Source: Flavobacteriales bacterium (GTDB lineage: Bacteria > Bacteroidota > Bacteroidia > Flavobacteriales > Flavobacteriaceae). From it: 8,577 bases of DNA. The stretch's first letter is position 1. Every line of letters starts with the position of its first letter. The DNA lies in assembly GCA_027003085.1 (NCBI GenBank), contig JALWYR010000022.1, forward strand, positions 1 to 8,577. The letters run 5' to 3'. The notes beneath the pieces were generated by a model, which was given only the letters and a program-made list of their open reading frames with translations, ran no database searches and was not told the DNA's origin. Below, in pieces: positions 1 to 6,108 of this stretch. The position numbers were made by a program, and so were the translations under genes.

Positions 1-29
1 CTATTTGCATAAATCATCAACACTTTCAT
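1..29 (-). CDS. possible start of a further gene, cut by the window edge
   Basis: Reading the minus strand 7 nt after the galE stop, an ATG at 29-27 opens a frame that stays open to the edge and begins MKVLMIYAN. A short hydrophobic beta-strand start of this type is common in glycosyltransferases and in B12-binding radical SAM proteins, so it could be the next gene of the galE operon. Only nine codons are visible and there is no clear ribosome binding site. This is a tentative gene start, not an identification. Confidence 0.35.
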
Positions 30-35
30 CGGTGC

Positions 36-1061
36 TTATTTTTCGATGTTACGGACTTTCTTTTCCCATTGCCAAGCGTCGCGCAGGGCTTGGGCCATTG
101 TGCGGCGGGCCGTCCAGCCAAGCTCTTTGCGTGCGCGGGTGGTATCGGCCCACACGGCCGTAACGTCGCCCGGGCGGCGGCCGGTGATCCGGTAGGGTAA
201 ATCCACACCGGTTTCTTCGATAAAGGTTTTAACCACTTCCATCACCGAACTGCCTTTGCCCGTTCCTATGTTGAACACTTCGAAATTTTCCTTGTTGCGG
301 CCTTCCAGCAGCCGGTTCAGGGCCGTTACGTGCGCTTCGGCCAGATCCATCACGTGGATATAGTCGCGAATGGCCGTTCCGTCGGGTGTGGGATAATCGT
401 TGCCGAAAATTTTGAGTTCATCCCGCAACCCTGCGGCGGTTTGCGTGATAAAGGGCACCAGGTTTTGCGGCACGCCCACGGGCAATTCACCGATAAGGGC
501 CGACGGATGGGCGCCGATGGGATTAAAATAGCGTAAGGCAATGACCCGTAGCGGTTCCACCGCAGCCGTATCCCGCAATATCTCTTCGTCGATTTGCTTG
601 GTGTTGCCGTAGGGCGATGTGGCCGGTTGCACGGGCATATCTTCGGTTACGGGCAATTGTTCGGGTTCGCCATAGACGGTGCAGGACGAACTGAAAATAA
701 AAGGATGCACGCCCGCGGCCAATGCTTCGTTGAGCAGATTGAGGAGCGAACAAATATTGTTTTCGTAGTAGAGCAAGGGCTTTTCCACACTTTCGCCCAC
801 ATATTTGGATGCGGCAAAATGGATGATGCCGGCCAAATCCGGATGGGCCTCGAACACTTCCTTCACTTGGTGCCGCCGGCGGAGGTCGTAGGCATAAAAA
901 GCCGGACGAAAGCCGGTGATTTGTGCAATGCCGTCCAGCACTTCGCGCCGGCTGTTGGACAAGTCGTCGATAATCACGGGCCGGAAGCCGGCTTCGGCCA
1001 GGGCCACCACGGTGTGCGAGCCAATATAACCCAACCCGCCGGTTACCAAAATTTCTTTCAT
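36..1061 (-). CDS. galE: UDP-glucose 4-epimerase GalE
   Basis: The 341-residue protein has the usual length for GalE, a cytoplasmic NAD-dependent short-chain dehydrogenase-type enzyme. It interconverts UDP-glucose and UDP-galactose (Leloir pathway and supply of sugars for surface glycans). Visible motifs are the Rossmann loop TGGLGYIGSH at residues 7-16, the segment FSSSCTVYG at 123-131 holding the catalytic Ser, the YxxxK pair Y151/K155, and RYFNPIGAH at 177-185. The commonest version of the Ser segment has Ala where this one has Cys127. The ATG at 1061 is preceded by AAGGA at a usable distance, one of the few Shine-Dalgarno-like sites here. It lies 21 nt after the DUF3127 gene on the same strand and is probably cotranscribed with it. 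A related UDP-hexose epimerase (for example UDP-GlcNAc 4-epimerase) cannot be excluded from sequence alone. Confidence 0.95.
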   Translation of the reverse strand: MKEILVTGGLGYIGSHTVVALAEAGFRPVIIDDLSNSRREVLDGIAQITGFRPAFYAYDLRRRHQVKEVFEAHPDLAGIIHFAASKYVGESVEKPLLYYENNICSLLNLLNEALAAGVHPFIFSSSCTVYGEPEQLPVTEDMPVQPATSPYGNTKQIDEEILRDTAAVEPLRVIALRYFNPIGAHPSALIGELPVGVPQNLVPFITQTAAGLRDELKIFGNDYPTPDGTAIRDYIHVMDLAEAHVTALNRLLEGRNKENFEVFNIGTGKGSSVMEVVKTFIEETGVDLPYRITGRRPGDVTAVWADTTRARKELGWTARRTMAQALRDAWQWEKKVRNIEK

Positions 1062-1082
1062 ATATCCTTGATTGGGGTGTTA

Positions 1083-1460
1083 TTAAAACGGCAGGTCATC
1101 GTCGGGTGCCTGATTGAAATCATCGTTTCCGAAAGCATCGTCGGCCGTGGGAAAAGGCGGCATATTATCGTCGGCGGGCATATTGTAGGGTTTATCGATA
1201 CGCCAGCCGCGGATACTTACGAAATATACGGTTTTACCTTCGGGATTGACCCATTCGCGCCCGCGCACATCGAACGACACTTCCACTTCGTCGCCTTCTT
1301 TAATATCGTCCAGCAGCCGGGTTTTTTCCTGAACGAATTCGATTTTGATGGGTTGCGGATAGTTTTCGTCGGTCAGTAAAACCATCTCGCGAATTTGAAA
1401 TCCGTTGGCACCCACTGTGCGCGTGTCAAAGATTTTTTTTACGGTTCCTTTGAGTTTCAT
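1083..1460 (-). CDS. DUF3127 OB-fold protein with an SSB-like acidic tip
   Basis: This 125-residue protein matches what I know of DUF3127, a small Bacteroidota family without an assigned function. Residues 1-90 are beta-rich, with the conserved stretches FQIREMVLLTDENYPQPIKI (21-40) and GDEVEVSFDVRGREW (56-70), compatible with an OB fold. Residues 91-118 form a Pro/Asp/Asn-rich, probably disordered linker. The last six residues are DDDLPF (120-125). That ending closely resembles the C-terminal tip of single-stranded DNA-binding protein (DDDIPF in E. coli SSB), which recruits DNA repair and replication proteins. A nucleic-acid or partner-binding role is therefore an inference from the architecture. 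The start codon lies inside the 3' end of the upstream membrane-protein gene (35-nt overlap), suggesting coupled translation. No Shine-Dalgarno sequence is visible. Confidence 0.88.
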   Translation of the reverse strand: MKLKGTVKKIFDTRTVGANGFQIREMVLLTDENYPQPIKIEFVQEKTRLLDDIKEGDEVEVSFDVRGREWVNPEGKTVYFVSIRGWRIDKPYNMPADDNMPPFPTADDAFGNDDFNQAPDDDLPF

Positions 1461-2370
1461 AGGGTTTAACTGTTTTGAATTTTTTTTGTTTGGAATAATA
1501 ATGAATTTTTTGCGGATAGGCCTTAATTTGGCGGTTCAGAAAAAAATTATACGTCCACGTAAGCCCCAACAGGTAAACAATACCGCCCAATCCGATAAGC
1601 ATATTCACAAAGGGCGGACTGGTCAGGGCAATACGAATAAAAATTGTGGCCAAAATATAACCCGAGTAGCGATACATGGAATGATAATCCAAGGAGTAGC
1701 GAAGCGAAACCAGCAGGATAAGGATGTCACTGAATATCAAAATCACATAAAAATCGTGGAACGACGGCACATAGCGGTGTTCCAGGAAAAACACATTGAA
1801 ATCCTTTATCAGAATCAAAACAAAAGCCAATAAAATCAATAGCGCAATCATTTTCCGGAATTGCCTGAAATAGCGGTCTTCGGTAAAAGACTCGCAAATG
1901 CGAACCCGCCTTTGAATTTTATAGAGCACTCCTACCATGGCAAATACCATCGCCGATCCGAACGCATAGATAAACATGGCCGTAATCACGTGTTTCATAT
2001 CGGCCCAATCCAGTTGATGAATGTGCGAAAATTCCTTAAAGGCGTAGCGAATAAAAATCAAGGACAGCAATTCGAATTGCTTGCCCACCGAGCGTGCCAC
2101 CGATACGGGCAATACGAAAATTAAACTGAAAATCTCTGTAATCAACAATAAGCCGAAAGCCAACTCAATGGCCACAAAAGGTGTGGAGAAAAAACCCAAT
2201 ATTCCCCGGGCGGGTAGCCAAGCTTTTTCAACAGCCCATCCTGTCAACGCCGCCACCAAAAAAACCAGGGCCAGCACACGGCTGATCCACCTGTGGGTTA
2301 CCGTGGTTTCCCAAAGGCGATGAATATGGTCGAAGAGGTTTTCGGCACGTTGATACAGCGGGCTAAGCAT
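1426..2370 (-). CDS. polytopic membrane protein with PsiE-like C-terminal half
   Basis: I do not recognise a named function for this 314-residue protein. It has seven or eight hydrophobic segments, at about residues 31-48, 62-86, 99-112, 127-149, 173-189, 206-222, 236-250 and 254-275. A very basic tail of about 30 residues follows. Residues 206-275 carry the pattern H230-x3-R234-Y235-x2-Y238-I-x2-T242-x3-R246. From memory this lines up well with the phosphate-starvation-inducible protein PsiE, including the following Pro and the last helix. The first half has a weaker parallel at 79-112 (an acidic-hydrophobic helix, then IFIR at 105-108), suggesting an internal duplication. The ATG at 2370 follows a good promoter -7 element by 20 nt. 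The 3' end overlaps the DUF3127 gene and contains an A8 run. Transport or sensing are possible roles, but nothing in the sequence proves one. Confidence 0.8.
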   Translation of the reverse strand: MLSPLYQRAENLFDHIHRLWETTVTHRWISRVLALVFLVAALTGWAVEKAWLPARGILGFFSTPFVAIELAFGLLLITEIFSLIFVLPVSVARSVGKQFELLSLIFIRYAFKEFSHIHQLDWADMKHVITAMFIYAFGSAMVFAMVGVLYKIQRRVRICESFTEDRYFRQFRKMIALLILLAFVLILIKDFNVFFLEHRYVPSFHDFYVILIFSDILILLVSLRYSLDYHSMYRYSGYILATIFIRIALTSPPFVNMLIGLGGIVYLLGLTWTYNFFLNRQIKAYPQKIHYYSKQKKFKTVKPYETQRNRKKNL

Positions 2371-2390
2371 GGGGTTTCGAGGGCTTTATG

Positions 2391-2398
2391 CAAAGATA
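2391..2398 (-). promoter_or_regulatory. Bacteroidota-type -7 element upstream of the membrane-protein gene
   Basis: The minus strand reads TATCTTTG, a full match to the TAnnTTTG element, followed by CAT as in many Bacteroidota promoters. It ends 20 nt before the ATG at 2370, which leaves a leader of about 15 nt. I see no convincing TTTG -33 element at the usual spacing, so strength is uncertain. It would make the membrane protein, DUF3127 and galE a separate transcription unit from pgi. Confidence 0.55.
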
Positions 2399-2504
2399 CT
2401 CCAAACAATCCGAAAAGTCCAGACACTTGGTTTCCGGGCGCTCGAACAAAACCCGCAGCAAACGACCGGCAGGCACCTAAAAACTTATGCAGGGGTATTA
2501 AAGT

Positions 2505-4049
2505 TCAGTTATCCAAATTTTTGGAAATAAAACGCTCAACGGGCCTGTCGCCGCTCCGGGTTTTCAGGCGCTCGTCGAACTTGCGTGCATTGATTTTGCC
2601 CAATTCCACGCCAAACTGATCGAAGGCGTTGATGTTCCAAAGCACACTTTCCACAAAGGTTTTGTGTTCGAACACGGCCAACATATAACCCAAGTTTTCG
2701 GGCATAAGGGCATCCCATAGCCAAATGACCGACGGACGGTTGCCCGGAAAATGTTTGTGCGGTTCGTCATGCAGACGTCCAAAGGCTAAACTTTCGGCCT
2801 GGGCCAACATGTTGGCCAAAAGAAAACGCCGGTTTTCATGAGCATCGCCGGCACTGCGCACATAGCCCAAGAAAAATACCGGCAGCTTTTGCGTGCCCTG
2901 ATGCAAGGCCTGAAAGAATGAATGCTGGGCATTGGTGCCCGTGTCGCCAAACACCACGGGTGATGTGGGCCCAACCACCGGACGTCCGTCGCGCTGCACG
3001 GATTTGCCATTGCTTTCCATGATAAGTTGTTGCAGGAAGAGCGGCAAATACTGCAAGCGCTGGCGGTAAGGTATATAGGCCTCGGTGCCGTAACCGGCCA
3101 GGTTGTTATAAAGAAAGGTAACGGCTGCCAGCAAACGGGCCGGATTTTGCTCCAAAGGCAATTGGCGAAAATCCGCATCGGCCTGCCGGGCACCGGCCAG
3201 CAAACGGGCAAACACCTCGTAACCCAGCGACAAAGCTATGCTTATTCCTGCCGCCGACCATAGCGAATAACGGCCACCCACAAAGTCCCACATGGGGAAA
3301 ATATTTTCGGGTGCTATGCCAAAGGCTACGGCCCTTTCGGGATGGGCCGTAACGGCCACAAAATGCTTGGCAATGGCTTCATGGCCATAGTTTTCGATAA
3401 AATAATTTTGAATTTGTCGGGCGTTCATCAGCGTTTCGGGCGTGGAAAAGGATTTCGACACCACCGCATAGAGCGTTTCTTCGGGCGGAAAACGGCGAAA
3501 AACATCTTGCAAGTGCTCGTCGTCCACATTGGAAAGAAAGGCCACCGGAATGTGCGCATGCTCCTTCAAGGCTTCGGTAACGGTTAGCGGACCCAGATAG
3601 GAACCGCCAATGCCAATGTTCACCACATAACGCATGGGCTTTCCGGTAATGCCCCTAAGCTCTCCTTGATGCAAGCGGCCGGCCAAGTTTTGCATCCGGT
3701 CGAAAACCTCACGGATTTGCGGCCGGATATTTTGTCCGTCCACAAAAATATCGTCATCGCTGCGCAAAGCCGTATGCAGGGCCGGGCGCCCTTCGGTGTT
3801 GTTGACCTTACGGCCCGAAAACAAATCTTCGATTTGCGCGTCCAAATCCAGCTCATCCAGCATTTGTCCGTAGGCATCCAAAAAGGCGGGCGTCAAGTGG
3901 GTTTTGGTCAGGTCGAGCAGGAAATTGGCGGTTTCCAAAGTCAGCCGTTGGTTGCGCGCAGCATCACGGTTGAGCGTTTGCAAATCGGGGCTTTGGTTCC
4001 AAAACGATTGGAGGCGGGAAAAAGCAGCGGTTTGTTTATAGTTTTTCAT
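2505..4049 (-). CDS. pgi: glucose-6-phosphate isomerase Pgi
   Basis: This cytoplasmic enzyme interconverts glucose 6-phosphate and fructose 6-phosphate in glycolysis and gluconeogenesis. At 514 residues it is slightly shorter than the E. coli type (about 549) but complete. It shows GIGGSYLGP (146-154), the sugar-phosphate-binding segment VSKSFSTPET (197-206), the family signature DFVGGRYSLWSAAG (255-268) with catalytic Arg260, and ESNGKS (345-350) with the proton-transfer Glu345. QHSFFQALHQGT (375-386) carries the ring-opening His, and FGVELGK (479-485) carries the C-terminal Lys485. All key residues are present. The ATG at 4049 lies within the end of the M23 lipoprotein gene (14-nt overlap, different frame), so translation is probably coupled. 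A 134-nt gap follows on the 3' side without a clear intrinsic terminator. Confidence 0.97.
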   Translation of the reverse strand: MKNYKQTAAFSRLQSFWNQSPDLQTLNRDAARNQRLTLETANFLLDLTKTHLTPAFLDAYGQMLDELDLDAQIEDLFSGRKVNNTEGRPALHTALRSDDDIFVDGQNIRPQIREVFDRMQNLAGRLHQGELRGITGKPMRYVVNIGIGGSYLGPLTVTEALKEHAHIPVAFLSNVDDEHLQDVFRRFPPEETLYAVVSKSFSTPETLMNARQIQNYFIENYGHEAIAKHFVAVTAHPERAVAFGIAPENIFPMWDFVGGRYSLWSAAGISIALSLGYEVFARLLAGARQADADFRQLPLEQNPARLLAAVTFLYNNLAGYGTEAYIPYRQRLQYLPLFLQQLIMESNGKSVQRDGRPVVGPTSPVVFGDTGTNAQHSFFQALHQGTQKLPVFFLGYVRSAGDAHENRRFLLANMLAQAESLAFGRLHDEPHKHFPGNRPSVIWLWDALMPENLGYMLAVFEHKTFVESVLWNINAFDQFGVELGKINARKFDERLKTRSGDRPVERFISKNLDN

Positions 4050-5304
4050 AAGGCAAACTGTCCAATTGACGTTTTAGCGGACTAATAAAGCGAAGATATT
4101 GCGGCAAATCGGCCGAATCGAGCGATTTGGCTTGGGGAAGTTTTTGCTTGAACGGATCCACTTGGCGTCCGTTTTTCCAGAACCGGTAACACACATGCGG
4201 CCCGGTAGTATAACCTGTCATGCCCACATAACCGATCACTTGCCCCTGGCGCACGTGCACGCCTTTGCGCATGCCTTTGGCAAAACGGCTCATGTGGAGG
4301 TATTGGGTGGCATAGGTGGAATTGTGGCGGATTTTGATATAGTTTCCGTTTCCGCGCGTATAACCGATTTTTTCGATATATCCGTCGGCCGTAGCATGAA
4401 TGGGTGTGCCCACGGGCGCGGCAAAATCGGTGCCCAAATGCGGTTTGATGCGGCCGTAGATGCGCACATAGCGGCGCATGGTGTAGCGCGACGTAATCCG
4501 GCCGAATTTAAGCGGCGATTTGAGAAATTGCTTGCGCAATGAACGGCCTTTTTCGTCGAAATAATCGTAGCGGTGGTTAATGGTATCGAATTCGTAACGA
4601 AAGGCATAAATGGTGTCGCCCCGGTGGTAAAACACAGCGGCTTGCACGTCGCCCACGCCCAAATAGCGTCCGTCAGTGGTATATTTGTCGGAGTATATGG
4701 CTTTGAATCCATCGCCCGGGAACAGGTGGAAAAAGTCCACCGTCCAAGCATAAATTTCCGAAAGCCGTAACGCCAACACCGGACTGACTTTGCGTGCCTC
4801 CAAATCGCCGAAAAGCGACTGCCGGATGGGTAACGAAATTTTTTTGACGCGTTCCTCCACCGGTTTTTGTATGTCGGAAAAAGGATATTGGCTGTTGATG
4901 CTGTCCAAATAAACCAATTTAAAGTCCACCGGCGAATCTTCGTAAACGAAAGCCACGGGCGGCGTAAGGGAATCGGCCTGTTTGGGAAAAATCAAATGAT
5001 AAGGCCGTCCGGCACGAATACGGCGCACATCCCAATGTTTTTTCAGCATGTCCGAGATGCGAAAAACATCGGCCGGACGAAGCGCCCGGGCCAAAAGGAT
5101 TTTACCAAAGGTTTCGTTGGGCCTGACCGTGTCGTGAAGCACGCGATAGTGCCGCAGGTCGAAGCCCAAAAATTGCTGCACGGGTTGATGATGGGCCAGC
5201 GTGTCGGTGGGCAACGAAGCCGGCTTGACGGATGACGAGGAAGGAGAATCACATCCGGCAAGGATAAGGAAAAACACAAACAATAAAATCGGTCGTAATT
5301 TCAT
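4036..5304 (-). CDS. lipoprotein M23 family peptidoglycan endopeptidase
   Basis: The 422-residue protein begins with a lipoprotein signal peptide (lipobox LAGC, lipidated Cys18), so it is probably anchored in the envelope facing the periplasm. Residues about 54-106 resemble the LysM-like OapA domain found in MepM-type endopeptidases, followed by a linker/CSD-like region to about 265. The M23 domain covers 265-390. Zinc ligands H289 and D293 lie in HLGTDFAAPVGTP, and the additional His337 in YLHMS. The C-terminal motif reads GPHVCYRFW: His370 is kept, but Cys372 stands where the second His of HxH normally binds zinc. The likely role is cleavage of peptidoglycan cross-links. I chose ATG 5304 because it gives the signal peptide; the same frame stays open further upstream, but that would run through the tRNA gene. 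The 3' end overlaps pgi by 14 nt. Confidence 0.9.
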   Translation of the reverse strand: MKLRPILLFVFFLILAGCDSPSSSSVKPASLPTDTLAHHQPVQQFLGFDLRHYRVLHDTVRPNETFGKILLARALRPADVFRISDMLKKHWDVRRIRAGRPYHLIFPKQADSLTPPVAFVYEDSPVDFKLVYLDSINSQYPFSDIQKPVEERVKKISLPIRQSLFGDLEARKVSPVLALRLSEIYAWTVDFFHLFPGDGFKAIYSDKYTTDGRYLGVGDVQAAVFYHRGDTIYAFRYEFDTINHRYDYFDEKGRSLRKQFLKSPLKFGRITSRYTMRRYVRIYGRIKPHLGTDFAAPVGTPIHATADGYIEKIGYTRGNGNYIKIRHNSTYATQYLHMSRFAKGMRKGVHVRQGQVIGYVGMTGYTTGPHVCYRFWKNGRQVDPFKQKLPQAKSLDSADLPQYLRFISPLKRQLDSLPYEKL

Positions 5305-5308
5305 AAGA

Positions 5309-5316
5309 CAAAAATA
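5309..5316 (-). promoter_or_regulatory. possible -7 element inside the terminator T-tract, leaderless M23 transcript
   Basis: The minus strand reads TATTTTTG, a formal match to TAnnTTTG, only 4 nt before the M23 start codon. If used, transcription would begin at or next to the ATG. There is no TTTG or TTG at the -33 spacing, and a T-rich terminator tail can match this pattern by chance. It is listed because no other promoter for the M23-pgi pair is visible downstream of the tRNA. Confidence 0.2.
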
Positions 5317-5340
5317 AAAAAAGCAGCCGAGAGCGGCTGC
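5310..5340 (-). terminator. intrinsic terminator after tRNA-Gln
   Basis: A perfect 7-bp stem (GCAGCCG at 5323-5329 with CGGCTGC at 5334-5340, loop 5330-5333) is followed in the minus direction by seven T, one A and five T. This is a textbook Rho-independent terminator 17 nt after the 3' end of the tRNA. In the plus direction no T-tract follows, so it acts in one direction. The M23 start codon comes only 18 nt after the hairpin. Confidence 0.85.
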
Positions 5341-5357
5341 CGCATTAGTAATCCTTG

Positions 5358-5428
5358 TAGACCCGCCAGGATTCGAACCTGGACAAGCAGAACCAAAATC
5401 TGCGGTGCTGCCGTTACACCACGGGTCT
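5358..5428 (-). tRNA. tRNA-Gln (anticodon TTG)
   Basis: The minus strand folds as a 71-nt tRNA. The acceptor stem AGACCCG pairs fully with CGGGTCT, and the discriminator base is A. The D arm has a short GTG/CAC stem. The anticodon stem GCAGA/TCTGC encloses loop TTTTGGT, giving anticodon TTG, which reads the Gln codon CAA (and CAG by wobble). The variable loop is 4 nt. The T arm is CCAGG TTCGAAT CCTGG. The 3' CCA is not encoded and must be added after transcription. Its own promoter lies just upstream and an intrinsic terminator just downstream, so it is transcribed as a single-gene unit. Confidence 0.97.
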
Positions 5429-5442
5429 GTGAAAAAGCGATG

Positions 5443-5475
5443 CAAATATATGAAATATTTTTTGGGAAAAACAAA
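5443..5475 (-). promoter_or_regulatory. Bacteroidota-type promoter of tRNA-Gln
   Basis: On the minus strand TTTG (5475-5472) and TATATTTG (5450-5443) are separated by 21 nt. They match both boxes of the Bacteroidota housekeeping promoter (TTTG ... TAnnTTTG). Transcription would start close to 5436, about 8 nt before the mature tRNA. The spacer is very A/T-rich and contains AAAAAATATTT. Confidence 0.75.
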
Positions 5476-5605
5476 GGGTGGTTTCCGGAATCCGGTGAAA
5501 TGCCACTGGTGAATCGCCGACATAGAGCAGGGACTGCCTTGTTTGTCCTGGCGACCTCCCGGGCAGCCCGGGCATGCTGCATGGCAGCGGCCAAGGGCTG
5601 CCAGG

Positions 5606-5956
5606 GCTGCGAAGGGAAACAAGGCGCGGCTTTCGCGTTGGCTCCTGGAAGCCGCCGGTTCCCGTAGCCGCCGAGGAAACCGGAGGGTTCCGAGGCCCGC
5701 GGAGCAAGACAAAGGCCGGAGCATTGTGGAGGCCTGACGGCTTGCGAAGCTGCGGAACAAGACAAGGCGCGGCCCTTGGCGCAGGCCCAAGGAAGCCGCC
5801 GGCTTGTGGAGCCGTGGAGGCAGACCGCAGGGCTGCCGGAACAGCGAAGGGAAACAAGGCGTGGCATTGGCGCCGGCCCTGGGAAGCCGTAGGTTCCCGG
5901 AGCCGCGAAGCGAAACGCCGCAAGGCGGTTCGCGAAGCTGCGAAGCAAGACAAAGG
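5606..5956. repeat. degenerate tandem repeat, unit about 95 bp
   Basis: A recurring start motif, approximately GCTGCGAAGSRARACAAGGCG, appears at about 5606, 5697, 5749, 5842 and 5937. The spacing is near 95 nt except for one shortened interval of about 50. Copies at 5609-5626 and 5844-5861 share an identical 18-mer. The following part, GGAAGCCG-N2-GGTTCCCG-N-AGCCGC, recurs at 5647 and 5882, and in diverged form at 5791. The 12-mer GGCTTGCGAAGC at 5739-5750 recurs exactly at 6116-6127, so the repeat extends beyond the hairpin cluster. The units are diverged, suggesting an old duplication or a dispersed genomic repeat family. No function is evident. Confidence 0.7.
5910..5933. repeat. hairpin with GCAA tetraloop inside the repeat array
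   Basis: GCGAAACGCC (5910-5919) and GGCGGTTCGC (5924-5933) pair over ten positions with one mismatch around a GCAA loop, which in plus-strand RNA is a stable GNRA tetraloop. Without a T-tract on either side it does not look like a terminator. Confidence 0.5.
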
Positions 5957-5960
5957 GCGC

Positions 5961-5986
5961 CGGCGCCGCGCGTGAGCGCGGAGCCG
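5961..5986. repeat. very GC-rich inverted repeat
   Basis: CGGCGCCGCGC (5961-5971) and GCGCGGAGCCG (5976-5986) form an 11-bp stem with one mismatch around GTGA. It overlaps the left arm of the larger inverted repeat that starts at 5983, so the two structures cannot fully form at once. Confidence 0.6.
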
Positions 5987-6082
5987 GCGGCGCAAAATCA
6001 GATGGAATTTTGATGGGGCCATTGCATAAGGCCGGAATAATCGGCAGCCAATCCTTTTGCCGCAAAATTTTGCGCCGCCGGC
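5983..6082. repeat. perfect 16-bp inverted repeat enclosing 68 nt
   Basis: GCCGGCGGCGCAAAAT at 5983-5998 is the exact reverse complement of ATTTTGCGCCGCCGGC at 6067-6082. The 68-nt interior contains a smaller 6-bp stem (CAAAAT 5993-5998 with ATTTTG 6007-6012). The right arm also lies in a 14-bp perfect palindrome, CGCAAAATTTTGCG (6061-6074). The layout resembles a small non-autonomous palindromic element, but I see no flanking target-site duplication. Confidence 0.7.
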
Positions 6083-6108
6083 AGCGGAATTTTATTCCGC
6101 CGCCGGCG
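6076..6108. repeat. strong hairpin, 15-bp arms, 3-nt loop
   Basis: CGCCGGCAGCGGAAT (6076-6090) and ATTCCGCCGCCGGCG (6094-6108) pair around TTT with a single mismatch, which becomes a G-U pair in minus-strand RNA. No T-tract follows on either strand. The left arm shares 6076-6082 with the larger inverted repeat, so the two folds compete. Confidence 0.75.

Noticed and set aside
594..1379. A 261-codon plus-strand open frame antisense to galE and the DUF3127 gene
   Set aside because: It lies fully opposite two well-supported genes and shows no recognisable motif.
2371..2504. Intrinsic terminator after pgi
   Set aside because: Only weak imperfect stems are present and none is followed directly by a good T-tract.
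4036..5790. Extended 584-codon version of the M23 protein
   Set aside because: The extension would translate the tRNA gene and its terminator. The ATG at 5304 gives a proper lipoprotein signal peptide.
5606..5956. CRISPR array
   Set aside because: Units are about 95 bp, diverged along their whole length, with no short identical repeats separated by unique spacers and no cas genes nearby.
5574..5975. A 133-codon plus-strand open frame in the repeat island
   Set aside because: Its residues are repetitive Arg/Gly/Ala/Pro from the 95-bp units, with no promoter or hydrophobic core. Equivalent open frames exist in other phases, so it is not evidence for a protein.
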